From positions 1,798,001 to 1,862,000 of the forward strand of contig LATX02000200.1 of assembly GCA_001466705.2 (NCBI GenBank): a stretch of DNA of 64,000 bases. The letters are read 5' to 3'. Below the pieces are notes generated by a model. That model searched no databases. It was not told the origin of the DNA and was given only the letters and a program-made list of their open reading frames with translations. Position numbers and translations under genes: made by a program. This DNA is from Moniliophthora roreri. Its lineage: Eukaryota > Basidiomycota > Agaricomycetes > Agaricales > Marasmiaceae. Positions 11,722 through 23,353 of this stretch are shown piece after piece (the stretch's first letter is position 1; each line of letters starts with the position of its first letter).

Positions 11722-13299
11722 AGGGAGTGCTTGGATGATTACTGTTGCCCTGAGCTCCTTGGGGCTTGCACCGGTCAAAAACACGTGAAATCAGGTCCAA
11801 AGTCGTAGAGACTGAGCGGTGGGTTTCTCTTGACGCGAAGCACGATGACTCTTTGGAACCCCAATGACTACTATGTGCAGGTTGAATTATTACCCCCAAG
11901 GCTTGCAACATTACACCCTCTGCCTTTGCAAAAATAAGATCAACAGTGACAAGCAGTGACACGGTGGCAACGGCGGGCTCCCGGTGTCCCGGCACGGGGA
12001 GACCAGCAAACTTGGCATATAATCACAAGTCACAAGTAATGGGTATACTCGGATAGCTCTTGCAAGGGGGGGTCGTGCGACCTCATGCGCTTCAACGGAT
12101 TTTCGTTTGTTCGAAATCTCCGTGTCTATCGAGCATCAAGATTGACAGCAATACTGGTGGAACAGCTCCAAGTCATCATTTCCAAATATTAGTGCTTTTG
12201 CAGTGAAACATTTGTTCAGTTCCCTTTGTTGCATCAGCGCTTCACAATCCTGGCCTGGTCTCAAGGTTGACTCAAGCGCTAATACGCTCAACGACGGCGT
12301 CTGTCTCATAGTCATGCTTACACACAATCCACGATACGTCAGTTATCAATTGTTGATCAGATCCGACGGAGAGCACCAGCTGCAGAGAACTTGTATGCTT
12401 ATCCAGTAATACGCGGCCGCTCCCTTTCGCATGTGCACGCGACAGTGAACCCCTCCAATTCTCTGTGTCCAATGTCGTCTGCAAAAATAACCCAACATGC
12501 GAAATTTTCAGATCTTATTACCATTAGTGGTATGAAATCTGCTCATCATCTTACCACCCACCCAATCATTCTTCATCACATCTCTTCGGTTAGCGGGAAA
12601 ACTTATTCCGGTGAACGAATGAGAAAGCGCGCGGATACAATTTGTGAGAGCGACCAAGAGCCAAACCAACTTTGTTCACGCCACAGTTGACGCCCCAACA
12701 TGAACGACGGCGATCAACATTTCACGTCTCTCTGACATTACAGTTCCACCTCATAAACCACTACTACGACAACAACAACAACAACCAAAAGAGTCACTCG
12801 GCGGAATTACTTACTCCTTTTAAGAACCCTAGGGATACGAGAACCGCCACATTCGCAGGGGCATTACCGTTAATTAATGAACATCAAAACTTCTCGTCTT
12901 TGTCCCTCAATAGTGGTACGATACCGATAACGTCCCCCCCAGGGTCTTGTGGCATCACATCTCAACCTCTTCTGGGGATCTTCTTGTTCAAGCTGTACAA
13001 GTAAAGCACCTCGTTACGCAGTCAGCTGAAGAAGGCCAGTGAGCAGCCATCGATCGATGAGAACAAAATTTACATGCGGTAAGGTACACCCTTTTTCTTT
13101 TTTTTTTTTCTTTTTTCTCGTATTGATGTTCACGTTCATGGTTATCTCTGGCACTTTTCTTTACCAGCCAAGCATTCGTCACAATGACCCCATCTATGAC
13201 CGCTCCTTTTAATCTCCACGACGACAAGTGTCCAGGGAAACCAAGGACTCGAGTTTTTGGTAGCACGGATGCAATCGCAACCACTCTCACGCGCGCCTT

Positions 13300-13318
13300 C
13301 CCCCCCCCCCCCCCCCCN
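13300..13318. repeat. Poly-C run ending in an ambiguous base (N)
   Basis: Eighteen C in a row are followed by N at 13318, the only ambiguous base I noticed. The true run length is uncertain, so frames reading across it should not be trusted. Confidence 0.9.
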
Positions 13319-13843
13319 AAGTCCTGCTTTGTCCATGCGCATGCACAAAGAGAGAAGCGACAAATCTATTTTTACGCGATGGTATATGTGACAACAAAGG
13401 CAAGGTGGGCGGACCCGGGATATATGAGGACGAATACGGTAATGCGTACGATAACGATAAACATTGAACACATTTTCCTTTTGACCTTTTGAAACTGAAA
13501 CAGCAAACAGCAAGACAGCACAACATAGACGACGACGATGATGAGTACAGTAAGCAAGTAGTAGGGCTGACAGTAACGTAACGAAACGGAAGCTTGACAT
13601 TTCAATTTTGAGGGGAGGAAAACCAAAACATTTACGGAGAACGGAGATGGATGGGGAATTGTGGCCAATAAACAATGCATGTAGGATGAGAATAGACATT
13701 CTAGAATATTGCATACAACCGAGAGGATCGATGATGAGGGAAGGTCCACGAACAATGCGGGATGAGATGGAGGAGGATAGCGAGAGGGAGAAGGAAAAAA
13801 AAAAAAAAAAGTCCAATACAATGCAAGTCAACTGATAGATTTT

Positions 13844-16442
13844 TTAAAAGTCCAGATACCCGCTCGTAACACCTTGCACAACGCCAACGCCAACGCCAAC
13901 GCCAGCCATCGCGTAAAAATCCTCTGCCTCAGTCTTGAAACCCGTTACTGGTGAGCCGCCTGAACTTCCATGAGCGGTTCCCGGTGGTGTATACTCGGGC
14001 CAAACACCAGCATGTCCAGCACTCAGCTCAGCGTTGGTGACGGGGGCTCTGCCTACACCTGAGTTGAGGGTAAGCGGGGGAAGAACTGGGTGTTGATGAC
14101 TCGTAGACGAGCTCAAGTGTGGATACGGATTAGTGGAGGCTTCAGGAGACGAATGTGATGAGGAGGACGACGAGTGAGAGACAGAATGCGCTATAGACGG
14201 GACCTGATGGTACGAAGGATGATATTGCCGAGAGTTGAAAGTGACCTGAGATGGATGTCCCATACCAAGATCCTGAACTGAACCGCCAAAGTGCGAATCT
14301 GGAGTCGAAGAAGTAGAACTTGAGGTCATATACCTCATTTCCACATCACTCGTCGCATAAAATTCGGTCATTTGGGAGTGATGCGGCTGCTGAGTGTAAA
14401 GGTAGCTTGCCGTGGGCGACTGCGCATGCGTCTGCATACCCATGGCAGGCATCATGATTGACGCTGCATAACCAGCTGTCGAAACATTTCCGCGAACGCC
14501 GGTCTTCCTCTCCTCCCAGACGACCCTGATGCTATCATCTCTCTCTTCGCTCTTGCTGAATGCCCATCTCATGTCTCCAATAGCTTTCAAACAGACATTG
14601 GTACCTTCGTTAGAATCTAGTATTGGCAAGAGGCCCGGTCGTACGATTTCGACACCGGCTCCGACCTCCTGCTTGATGGTATCCACTGGGGAAGGACTAG
14701 GAGCTGGCGAGGTGACATAGTCGACTAGTTCCGCACTCGTCATCGAGGCACTGAGGAAAGCTGCGTAGAATACACCATCCCGGACAAGTCCGGTGTCGTA
14801 TCGGAACAAGCCTGCTCCGCCATCGACAGAGTCGTACGACGAGGCATCCGTATAGGCGAGGTTGTATTTTATGATACTGAGCACGGTGGGCAAGAGTCTA
14901 AATGTCTTCTTCGTGGCAATCTCGTAAGGAGAAGGCGCTGGTGATGAGGCAGCGGCAGAAGTCGGAGAATGCGAAGCGATCGAGGCGGGTGGTGAGTGCG
15001 CCGGGGGTGAGTACCGATGATGGTACTGCTGATGAGAAGACCCGGGCCTTGACTGTGGTGTCGATGAACCATGGAGTTTTGCGAGAAACTCCCGGAGTAC
15101 ATTGTCTGCGTTAAGTCCCTCAGTAAAAAAAAAAAAAAGCATAGGGTAAAGTTGAGAAATACTCACGACACTCGAAAATGAATATCTGCCAAGCAGATAC
15201 GAAACGTTCGACCTGTACATCGGCCTGCCCCTGTCCCTGCGCAGCACATCTTCTCATGCCCTCAAAGTCATCCCAACATCTGTCCAAGCCAGACCATATT
15301 TCCGACAGTGTTTCAGGATCGTCCTTGCGTTTGAGGACGCGATGAATATTTCGACAGATCCCGCTTAAACAAAGTGGAATAGAGAATAGATGTGTGAAAT
15401 GCTGTAAGCCGGGAAGGCTTGACATGGACGGAGAATTCCGCGATGATGAGGAAGATGGCGAAGACGATGACGGGGGAAACGTGGGAGAAATAGGAGAGGG
15501 TAGATGGTAATTGGAATTGAAGCTAAACGTCGGCGGACTTTGCGTAAGGGGTGCAAATGCGTCCAAGTCCTCTTGGCTGAGCAGTAGACGACCACCACGA
15601 ATAGCAGTCGTGATTCCTTCCTGGACATAGGCGTACCAGAAAAGTCTGGCTCTGACAGCGGCCTGGTCGTCACTGCTGTCCATCGAGCATAATGCGACGA
15701 CTTGTGAAAGACTGGCGTCATGTATCGCGAGCCTATCCAGTGGATGCACAGACGAGTCGTCGAGCAAGGGAAGGATGAGGAGTAAGACCCGAAGTCCGTC
15801 CCAGGTCGGGCTCCGCATGATGGCATGTAGATCAATGAACTCGAGGACCTCTCGAACCATTGTCTGTGTCCTTTCCTTCCGACTTGATCGTGAGGAGTCG
15901 CTAGAAGGGAGACCCCGTTCATCTAAGCCGTACGAGGCAGCCCAAACTACAAGCAACATTGTAATAAGAGTAGCCTGTGGCGAGAGAGTTTGAGAGGCTT
16001 GACAATAGCGAGCCGGGAACTCTGTAGGATCGAGGATGGGTCTCTGCAAGCTGAACCAGGCCCAGAACGCAGAGTTGAAGAAATCTGGATGTAGCTTGGG
16101 TATCGTGGTTGCCCTCGATGAACCCTGCAGACTGTCGTTACCACCCGTCGCAGCCTTGCCGTATATGGCCTCGACCTGCTGCAATCTCCTTCCTCTCCTC
16201 AACAACTTGACTGCCTTGACATCCGCGAATTCATCGACACATTTGAGACCGCGTTCGCGACAATTTGAGCAGGCGGGATTGGGACCTGATACTGGAACGG
16301 GTAGATCCTTGAGGTCACATCGAACTCGACGCATTCTGCATGCTCCGCACGCGCTAAACTGCTGCCTGGAAGACTTTGGTTGGCTGGAAGGACGGCGCTG
16401 GTATGGGGCAGTCGCGGAAGACCGGGTATTAGTGGGGGACAT
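13844..16442 (-). CDS. Zn2Cys6 fungal transcription factor
   Basis: This is a nuclear zinc-cluster regulator of about 845 residues. Exon 1 (15167-16442) starts at MSPTNTRSS; an ATG nine codons upstream (16469) is also possible. It carries a binuclear cluster near residues 25-65: CGACRMRRVRCDL, then CSNCRERGLKC, with an unusually long middle loop (LPVPVSGPNPA). A basic segment, KLLRRGRRLQQVEAIYGK, follows. The middle homology-like region is helical (residues ~100-400, with SPTFPPSSSSP low complexity). A 61-nt intron (15106-15166, with an internal T-run) uses an acceptor that gives FECHNVLREFLAKL. Exon 2 (13844-15105) is Ser/Pro/His-rich, resembling an activation domain, and ends near a Gly-Val repeat (GVGVGVGV) made by a hexanucleotide repeat at about 13881-13903. 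The regulated pathway is unknown. Confidence 0.88.
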
Positions 16443-19400
16443 GGGGGGATAGAAAAGCAAGATTTTCATTAGCCATCTAGTGGGCCTTTTTGAAGGCGTA
16501 ACTGTGGTGGCATCATGTAACACGCACAACCCTTTCTGTGAGTTTGGTCTTGTTGTTCCCGAGGCAATCTCATTATTAGATGTAGATCCACAATCTATCC
16601 ATCCGCGGCAACCCGTCTTACGTACCACACACATCTTGAACCTTATCTCTCCTCCTTCCAAACTCTGTCCCCCCCATCTCACTCCCCCGCCCCATTCGGA
16701 AAAGTTTCTTGTCACACCCGGCTTCATATCCACCCCCGGCTTCAAGTCCACCCTGCCCTCTTCAGTGCCCGCCTCAGCTCCCCCTCCGTCCTTTGTTCCG
16801 TATTCAGCTTTCGGTCCCTGGCCATCTTTTCCACGCTCTCCCCTCCAAGTCCATACTTTTCAACCAGCCGTCCAAGGTAGTCCTTCTCTCCCTTGGACGC
16901 GTATCTCGGTCCTACTCCGCTCAGAGAAGCCGAAATCCCTGAGCTCTTGGTCCGAAGCGTGGACAGTTTTTCTAGTTCTGAAAAATCAGAAAAAGAATGA
17001 GCATTTCATCATTCATCAACGTAGCGCAAGAGTGCAACTCGAAAAGAAGACCGGTCTAACCGTGCGAAGCCACAGATGCAATATACGCTGTGACCCCCTC
17101 CGATGAAAATCCCGTGCCGTCCCTCCGGTTCAAAAGTGGCTTTGGGTCCAAAAGTGTAATGATGGTGCATGCTTGTTGTTCCATGCGTAATGAAAGAGAG
17201 GGGGTCAATTCCTCCCGCCGTAAGAATGCATAGGAGAAGAATGATATGACTAGTTCTCCCACTCGCGAGACCCCCCGGCAGAGAAATTAGCGAAATAAAG
17301 AAGAACGAGTATTCTCTTGCCCTCCATTGAATGAATCATTGCAAAGAAGGAACGAAGCACCACGAACGGAATCGGAATCGGAGAAACAGCCACAGAAGGC
17401 TCCAAGGACAACTAAAAACGAAGGCCGCGTCCAAGTGAACTGTGTAAAAAGAAGCCCAAAAATTGAAAGCAAAAGGGAGAAGCATCTTGGACGTCGAGAA
17501 ACGTTTTACGTTCGCCGCTGTTACGAACGCGAGTAACACATCAATTGCCAAATCGCCAGTATTTGACTCGCACACCTATGCGGTCCTTACGGACTTGCGC
17601 ATGTACAGTATCCGCCTCGTATATCAGACGTATTGCATGAGCGACGATTCATGCATATACAGGCAAGATACGTAAGTCCGGCGTCGGTATCGGTGTCCTG
17701 TGGCGTTGCGCTGTCCAAAGAAGAGAAGAAGAAAAAAAAAAAAGGGACGACAGACGTTTCTGTCGCTTCTGAAAAAAGAAGTCCCGTCCCTCAAACCCGC
17801 CGTCCCGGAGCCACGGAAATCGAGAAACGTTTTCCGACGTGTGGTACTGGACTCGATTGTCAAATGCACCTGCCAAGTTGACTAGCGAGTGCCCTCAAAC
17901 TCAATGGCAATTCGCCTTTGAGCTTGTAAGGACCGCCGCCTCGCACCAGTGCAAAATCCGCCCCAAACGTGACACATCTGCACCCGTAACAAGTCCCTTG
18001 ATTCCGGCCCCGTCGTCCACGCAGATCCATAAACTTTTGGGTCCTCATCACTGTGAATTGTGAAAGAAAATAAATAAGAAGAAAACGAAATCCCGAAACT
18101 AAACGTGCCAAAGACTAAGTCCAGGCGGGTACGCCGCCCCGCAAGTGTACCAAGGACACACGTTCGACGGTGTCCGTGTTACACTCGGAATATGAACACA
18201 AATGCAAAAGAAAAGAAAAAAATACTCAAACCCCAGCCCCAGGCCAGCGCCGCCACATTCACCTCCGAATACGGTAAATGTGGGAACATCCAGCAAGGTT
18301 GTGAGTGCGAGGAAATAAGGTTTGCGAAAACATGGCAAAGACCCAAGCCGTGCTCGGCTGGAAATAAACATATCCCAAACTGGTTATACCATCAGTGATG
18401 ACGGCGATCATCTGGTTGGGCGCTCAACGCTGGGCGCTGACAAGCGTAATGGAAGGTGAACTTTGAAGCAAAAACTGGGGAAATGACGAAAAAGGACCAA
18501 GAGGATCAAAAATAGGAAGAAGATAGAGAGAAACCACGCTAGCATATTGCCTTGTCAAGCCTTGTCACCGAACTTAGCCGTGTCCCGTGTCTCGTTAGTG
18601 CATCATCATCTACCGCATTTTCCATCCATGACTGGTGATTGATGTCCGTCCCATCATGTTTGAGAATCGCGATTCTAACGCCTCCGGTACATCTTCATCT
18701 CGCCAAAACACCAGGATGGACAGATCCACGCGTAATGCGAGGATACGGAACGGAAGAAGGTGCACTGGAACTCGGCTATTAGAAAGGCATTATGCAGCTG
18801 GACATAAGAAGGACTCCATCCGTGAGTGAAAACAGATACGCAATCATAATAGTCACCGCAGTAAAAGGGTCAAGTGAGAGTCCGAGTGACCAAACGCGTC
18901 GAAAGGGATAATGCAAAGAAGGAACCATGAGTCACTAGTGCCGGTAGACAGAAAATGATAGGCAAGAAGCCGGAACAAAACACCGGGCGCAAAGTAAAGA
19001 GACGCAAAGTAAAAAGACGATCGGATAGGACTTTCCACGAGGGAGAGAGAGGTGCAAAAGTAATAATAAGTCACCGCAACGAAAGGACCAATATGGTTTC
19101 CAACTAGAACGCACTGCAGTATCATAGTGATGATCACTTAACACCGAGATGCAGTGCGCCCAGGTTAAGTGCGCATCACCGAGGTGACAATGGAGAACGG
19201 AAGCAATGGCAGAAACATGAACGAAATAAACGTGAAAGTCACCATAATTAGAAAGAATGAAAGCGGTGAAATTTAATTAGATGAATCAACAGCATGCTGA
19301 CCATGCTACATCCAAAGATGCCAACTGAAAAGGGAAAAGGGAAAGAGTGGCTCAGACAAACGGTGTCATACAGCAGTCAAATCAGGTCGTCCGCATGTGT

Positions 19401-19933
19401 AAAGGCCCAAGTCAAATGAGAAGAGGAAAAAAGGAGGCTAACCCTGAGAGAGAAATGACAGGTGAGATCGAAGGAAATGACGACATTCCGGAGACTTTGC
19501 AAGTGCGAAGGAGGTCCACCAGCGGATGCACGCGTAAATGTAACAGGGCTGCGATTGGGACGGTGTCGACTCTGTATTGAGGGGGTGCCAGGCGCTTGTT
19601 GTGTCCGGTCCCAAAGGAACACTACGGGGGCGGGTCGGGGGAGGGTGTTAGAGGAAAAGAGCAAAGAAAGAAAGAAATTGACTATCGCTGCTTTGGTCTA
19701 AGGACCAAATCACGACGAGTTACATGCGTTGCCGAGCCGAGGAGGGACGCAACTCTCAGGGGAACGGAAAAAAGAAAAGTAGGAGGTTATACAGTCTACG
19801 AAGGAAAGAAGCCTGAAGGATCGACGCCAGGTGTGCCAAAAGCTAGGCCAAGGAGATGCGCAAGACAACGCGTTTAACCCGGTCAAGGAACAGAGATGCA
19901 CCCGAAGAGTTGGGCAAGGATAGAGCCAGAGAA
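16443..19933. other. Long gene-free interval upstream of the Zn2Cys6 gene
   Basis: About 3.5 kb contain no coding region that I can support. The left part (16443-17100) is pyrimidine-rich on the plus strand, with CT-rich blocks near 16640-16860, and is probably the promoter and 5' leader of the zinc-cluster gene. The rest is purine-rich on the plus strand. ORFs here are short, lack conserved motifs and conflict between frames. The size is unusual next to the compact gene spacing elsewhere, so a long promoter or a noncoding transcript is possible. Confidence 0.55.
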
Positions 19934-21105
19934 TCATATCCAAGACTGGAAGTTAAACTCACCTCCTGTGATATCTTTCCTATCATTATCTTTCAGCAGG
20001 ACCCTTTTTCCATTAGCACCTAGGTCCTGGATCCACTTTTCCTTGACAGCTTCATCTAGCTCGGGTTCCAACTGCTCCATGTCCACGTTTTTGTTTCCCG
20101 CTGGCGACAAGTTTTTCTCCTCCTCGGCCAATTCTATCCTAAGGATATTGCCGTCCTCGTCACGTATTATTCGACCATAGCCTTTTGGAATACTGTCGCC
20201 ACTTCGACTTCCGTTAGGTCGAACGTCACTTCGAGATGAAGAGCTCTCGGGACCGGATGCTCTGGCACTAATTTCTACGATAAATGACAAACGTTTGATG
20301 AAGATTGCGACAACGTACTCTTCTTGGTCGACATCGACCTCGATAATCTCGGCGCCACCAGAGGCAGATGGGTTAAGGTCGTGTATGAGACCAAGGGCGG
20401 CGTAGCTAGGAAGGAAAAGGTCAGCAAGATAGTCAACCTAGAATGTGAGAAAGGTGAAGAGGTCGATTGTGCCAAAAACAAGACAACAGCATCGCATGCA
20501 TTCAGGAGATCTGGAAGCACCGTGCCCAAAGGTGCCATTTGCAAGGCTTGACTATGGTGACATAGTTCCCACTATAGAGGTGCCGACGATGGAAAACCAT
20601 GTTGAACGTGAATTAAGGGCACGAAAATTGGCATGAGTTACGATGCGCTGAGGAACTCAGAGGCCCAATCACCCTAACTTAGTTTATTCTAAGTCTAGCA
20701 CCATGCCCTCGAACAATAAGGACAGGGATGTTTCTGGAGTGTTTACGGCTCCGATTCCGAGCGTTGCGGACGAATGTACGAAAGACTTGAGCCAGTATAT
20801 TGAATTCTAAGTTTGGAGTCCGTTCATAGGAATGAAAGAGAAATGGACGTGACAGCAATAAAGTTACTCCAACAAGGATAGAATCACTCACTTCTGTCGG
20901 ACTGTCTTCCGCTTATTCCATGCCTCCTGTAACACTTTTGGTGCACGAATCGCTACGCAATCCATTCATTACCATTTTCAGCACTCCACATCATGGTCAA
21001 AGACCTACGGGGCATTTTCTTCAGGTTCCTTTTAGCGTTTTTTGAATGGGATACCGGTCGATATGAGGAAGACCGAACTTTTCGTCGCTGTCGAGGATTC
21101 GCCAT
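19934..21105 (-). CDS. NOP16: NOP16-like ribosome biogenesis protein (C-terminus unclear)
   Basis: NOP16 acts in the nucleolus in 60S subunit maturation. Exon 1 starts at 21105 with MANPRQRRKVRSSSYRP and continues SHSKNAKRNLKKMP. Exon 2 encodes IRAPKVLQEAWNKRKTVRQN. Exon 3 reads YAALGLIHDLNPSASGGAE and then IIEVDVDQEE. Exon 4 has IPKGYGRIIRDEDGNILRIE. All are hallmark NOP16 blocks. After KEKWIQDL the family normally has a conserved tail with a YG.D.. and M..DRK.N pattern. Here I read GANGKRVLLKDNDRKDITGG and a stop at 19934, or other weak alternatives after introns at about 19955-20020. The 3' end is therefore uncertain. The gene diverges from QCR10 with 244 bp between the two ATGs. Confidence 0.82.
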
Positions 21106-21349
21106 TTTGTAAGAAATTTAGCGTCGAATGTAGGATAGACAGTGGCTGTCGACCGAACGGGAATGGATGAGCAAAAGCAAACACTGGCGGTGCCGAACGA
21201 GTACAAGCTCTTGCAAGCTCTTCGCTTGATATTCTGTGACAGCGCTGTCACACGCTGTGACTAAGGCCTCGGGACAACTCGCTCGTCGTCTAACTCAACG
21301 AACAACCTTCATTATCTCCCACTCAAAATTCTCTTAGACTTCGACTAGA
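21106..21349. promoter_or_regulatory. Compact divergent promoter NOP16/QCR10
   Basis: Only 244 bp separate the ATGs of NOP16 (minus) and QCR10 (plus), so the two genes must share regulatory DNA. A near-palindrome, gtgacagcgctgtcac, sits at about 21236-21251, and the related cgctgtgac follows at 21253-21261. No other feature is seen. Confidence 0.6.
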
Positions 21350-21731
21350 ATGGCTAGATTAACCATCCAACCCCGAACACCAGTTCAACATACTCTCTCT
21401 GTGCGTTTTGAATGTCCTTGGGCGAACCAGACTCATTTTCCCATTTTTTTAGGTTGCATCACGCTGGGCTCCTAGTCTGGGTATGTGGGGGGCTGGTGCC
21501 GGTGCTGCTGCCGTGCTAGTGCGTTTTACTACTACGATGTACTGGGCTTGAACTTACATTCGACTTATAGTTTCTCTCCGTTACACCACTCTTCAAGCGG
21601 GAAGTCCTCATCAAAGTCCCAGTTGTCAGTAGCGTGTTCCCTTCCTTTCTTCTTATGATCAAAGCCTTACATTTCATCAGCTTGGAAACTACTTCGAAGA
21701 CAAGACACCTGCTTCCGATAAACCCTTTTGA
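21350..21731 (+). CDS. QCR10: Cytochrome bc1 complex subunit 10 (QCR10)
   Basis: This is a small single-TM accessory subunit of mitochondrial ubiquinol-cytochrome c reductase. Four short exons join in phase. MARLTIQPRTPVQHTLS starts at 21350. VASRWAPSLGMWGAGAGAAA then begins the helix. FLSVTPLFKREVLIKVPV continues it. The last exon reads LGNYFEDKTPASDKPF, with the stop at 21729-21731. The G.YFEDKTP.SDKPF ending matches the yeast QCR10 C-terminus (LG...EDHTPPEDKP). The total is about 70-75 residues, the usual size. Introns are about 50-70 nt. Because every exon is so short, ordinary ORF finding would miss this gene. Confidence 0.88.
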
Positions 21732-21975
21732 GCAAGCTCCTCATCCTTTGGAAGCATTGGGCATGAGGAACCTTTGTATAATGTGACGACTAATATAAGG
21801 GAATTGTCTATTATTGTCCCTCACACGAAGACTGCAATTACACTACCGTATCAGACATGCCTAGCACCTCGTGCTCAGTGTTCTGAGCCCGGTGCCATGC
21901 ATAATAGAACCCCATCCCCGAATGCCGACTCAGATGCTTCGATTCACTGTGCCTCGTCTATAAGGAGTATTCCAA

Positions 21976-23353
21976 TTAAAGCTTTGCGACGTTATCATGG
22001 GCATTGCCGGTTAGATCCATGCCCAACTTGGCTCCAAGTTGCTTCACTGCTTCGAAAGTACCGCCGATAGGAACGTCTGGTATCCAACAGTAGAGGAAAG
22101 TTTTGGAATTCAGGACCAGGAGAAGCATGAAGGGTAATTATTCAGTACTGCCCCTTCTGTGAGCGAGAATATCTTACGGATTGTGTCCATCCCAAGTTCC
22201 TTCGCCACTTTGAGGTTCCTGAAATTTTCATATCAATGAATTCATCAGGTTAACTGACAACCTCGATTCTAGCCGCTTTTCGAAACCAATAAATGCTCAC
22301 AGTCCGATGTCATCCAAGAAAACAGCTTCATGCGGTTGTATTCCATTACGCTCGCACGCGATCAGGTAAAATTTAGGTTCCGGTTTCCTAAACGCAGCCA
22401 TCGCTTATCAGCCCATTCATTCATGAAAAAATGAGAGCCTCTCAGTGACTCACCGGGTACCTAAGGCGCTACTGTCGCAGAAGTCGTCGAATAGGCTGCG
22501 AAGATCCTCTGTCGTAGCGCCTTCTTCCCACCCTAGGAATGTTCGTTCCGAGGGTGGCACGGAAGAATGAGAGTAATTATTGGTAAGAGCGATAATCTTG
22601 TGCTTTCCTGCGGCTGTAGGGACAGAAACTAAGTGAAACAAACTAAAAACGGACGACATCGACGGACCTCGTATACGGTGAATAGCTTCGACCATGTGAG
22701 GATCGTAGACCCTCGATACACGCATCATGGCACCAAAAAGCTGCTGTCATCAGTGCCTCAAAGTAGAAAACCTACCGAAGGAAACTTACATCCCGCCCAT
22801 TCACATTCAGGCGCTCCGGTAAATGTGGACAATCTGTCCCCGCGGGGGGCATGAGAAAGCCTTGAATCAATGTTCGATTACACATTCTCGCTAATTTCAC
22901 CTACCGATGCCTTTCCGCTTGCAGTAGGCCTTATACCACGTATTTCCATTTACTGTATCGGATAGGTCGCGGCTGAACGCTTCGTAGAATTCAAGTAGCT
23001 CCAGTTCACCGCGCTCAAACTTTTGCCATGCTCCTTGAGATCCTCGAGCCACTCTATTCAACGATGAGTCACTCCGATTCGTTTGGCTTTCCTTGTCTTA
23101 TATGCGGAACACTCACATTGAGCAGTTGAGGTAATTGTCCGGGATCCCACGTTCACGTTCGTATTCCGCAATGGCGATGAATGGACTCCGGAGTACAACA
23201 CCCCCGATCTAAACAGAAAGGGCGATGCATCGTCAGCAATGGCTCTGCCATGTGCGTACGAAACACAGGAAAATGGCCCAATGGGATCTGTGAATGATGT
23301 GAAGCGCCGTGTCTTACATCAAATATGGCCGCTTTGTAGGCACGCTCTGGCAT
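21976..23353 (-). CDS. HAD-family hydrolase (epoxide-hydrolase N-domain / ACAD10-like)
   Basis: This is a haloacid-dehalogenase-superfamily phosphatase-like enzyme. The start at 23353 gives MPERAYKAAIFD, and an intron then splits motif I before IGGVVLRSPF. FD.GGV is the variant with Gly instead of the second Asp, typical of the soluble-epoxide-hydrolase N-domain and ACAD10 group. The cap exons carry AIAEYERERGIPDNYLN and ELLEFYEAFSRDLSD. Motif II is IIALTNNYSH, motif III is KPEPKFYLIACERNGI and motif IV is EAVFLDDIGLN. The last exon reads VPIGGTFEAVKQLGAKLGM and ends VAKL, with the stop at 21976-21978. The natural substrate is unknown. A short upstream exon with PQTLNSSKFELQ may extend the N-terminus. 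The gene converges with QCR10. Confidence 0.85.

Larger units (their letters stand above)
11671..13843. other. Gene-free interval upstream of the acyl-CoA synthetase
   Basis: About 2.2 kb hold the promoter of the acyl-CoA synthetase and the 3' flank of the Zn2Cys6 gene, both read leftward. Open frames here (for example across 13142-13831) arise from homopolymer-rich sequence and show no family signature. It contains a tandem 13-mer at 11696-11721, a pyrimidine-rich tract near 13089-13118, a C-run ending in an ambiguous base at 13318, and an A-run near 13795-13810. I see no RNA gene. Confidence 0.6.

Noticed and set aside
13142..13831. Long minus-strand ORF of 229 codons
   Set aside because: It reads through poly-C with an N and poly-A runs, is very low complexity (FFFFFSFSLSL), and overlaps the 3' flank of the zinc-cluster gene.
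16480..17106. Plus-strand ORF of 208 codons opposite the zinc-cluster gene
   Set aside because: It is Pro/Ser-rich from a pyrimidine tract in the probable promoter, has no motif, and partly mirrors the antisense of the upstream leader.
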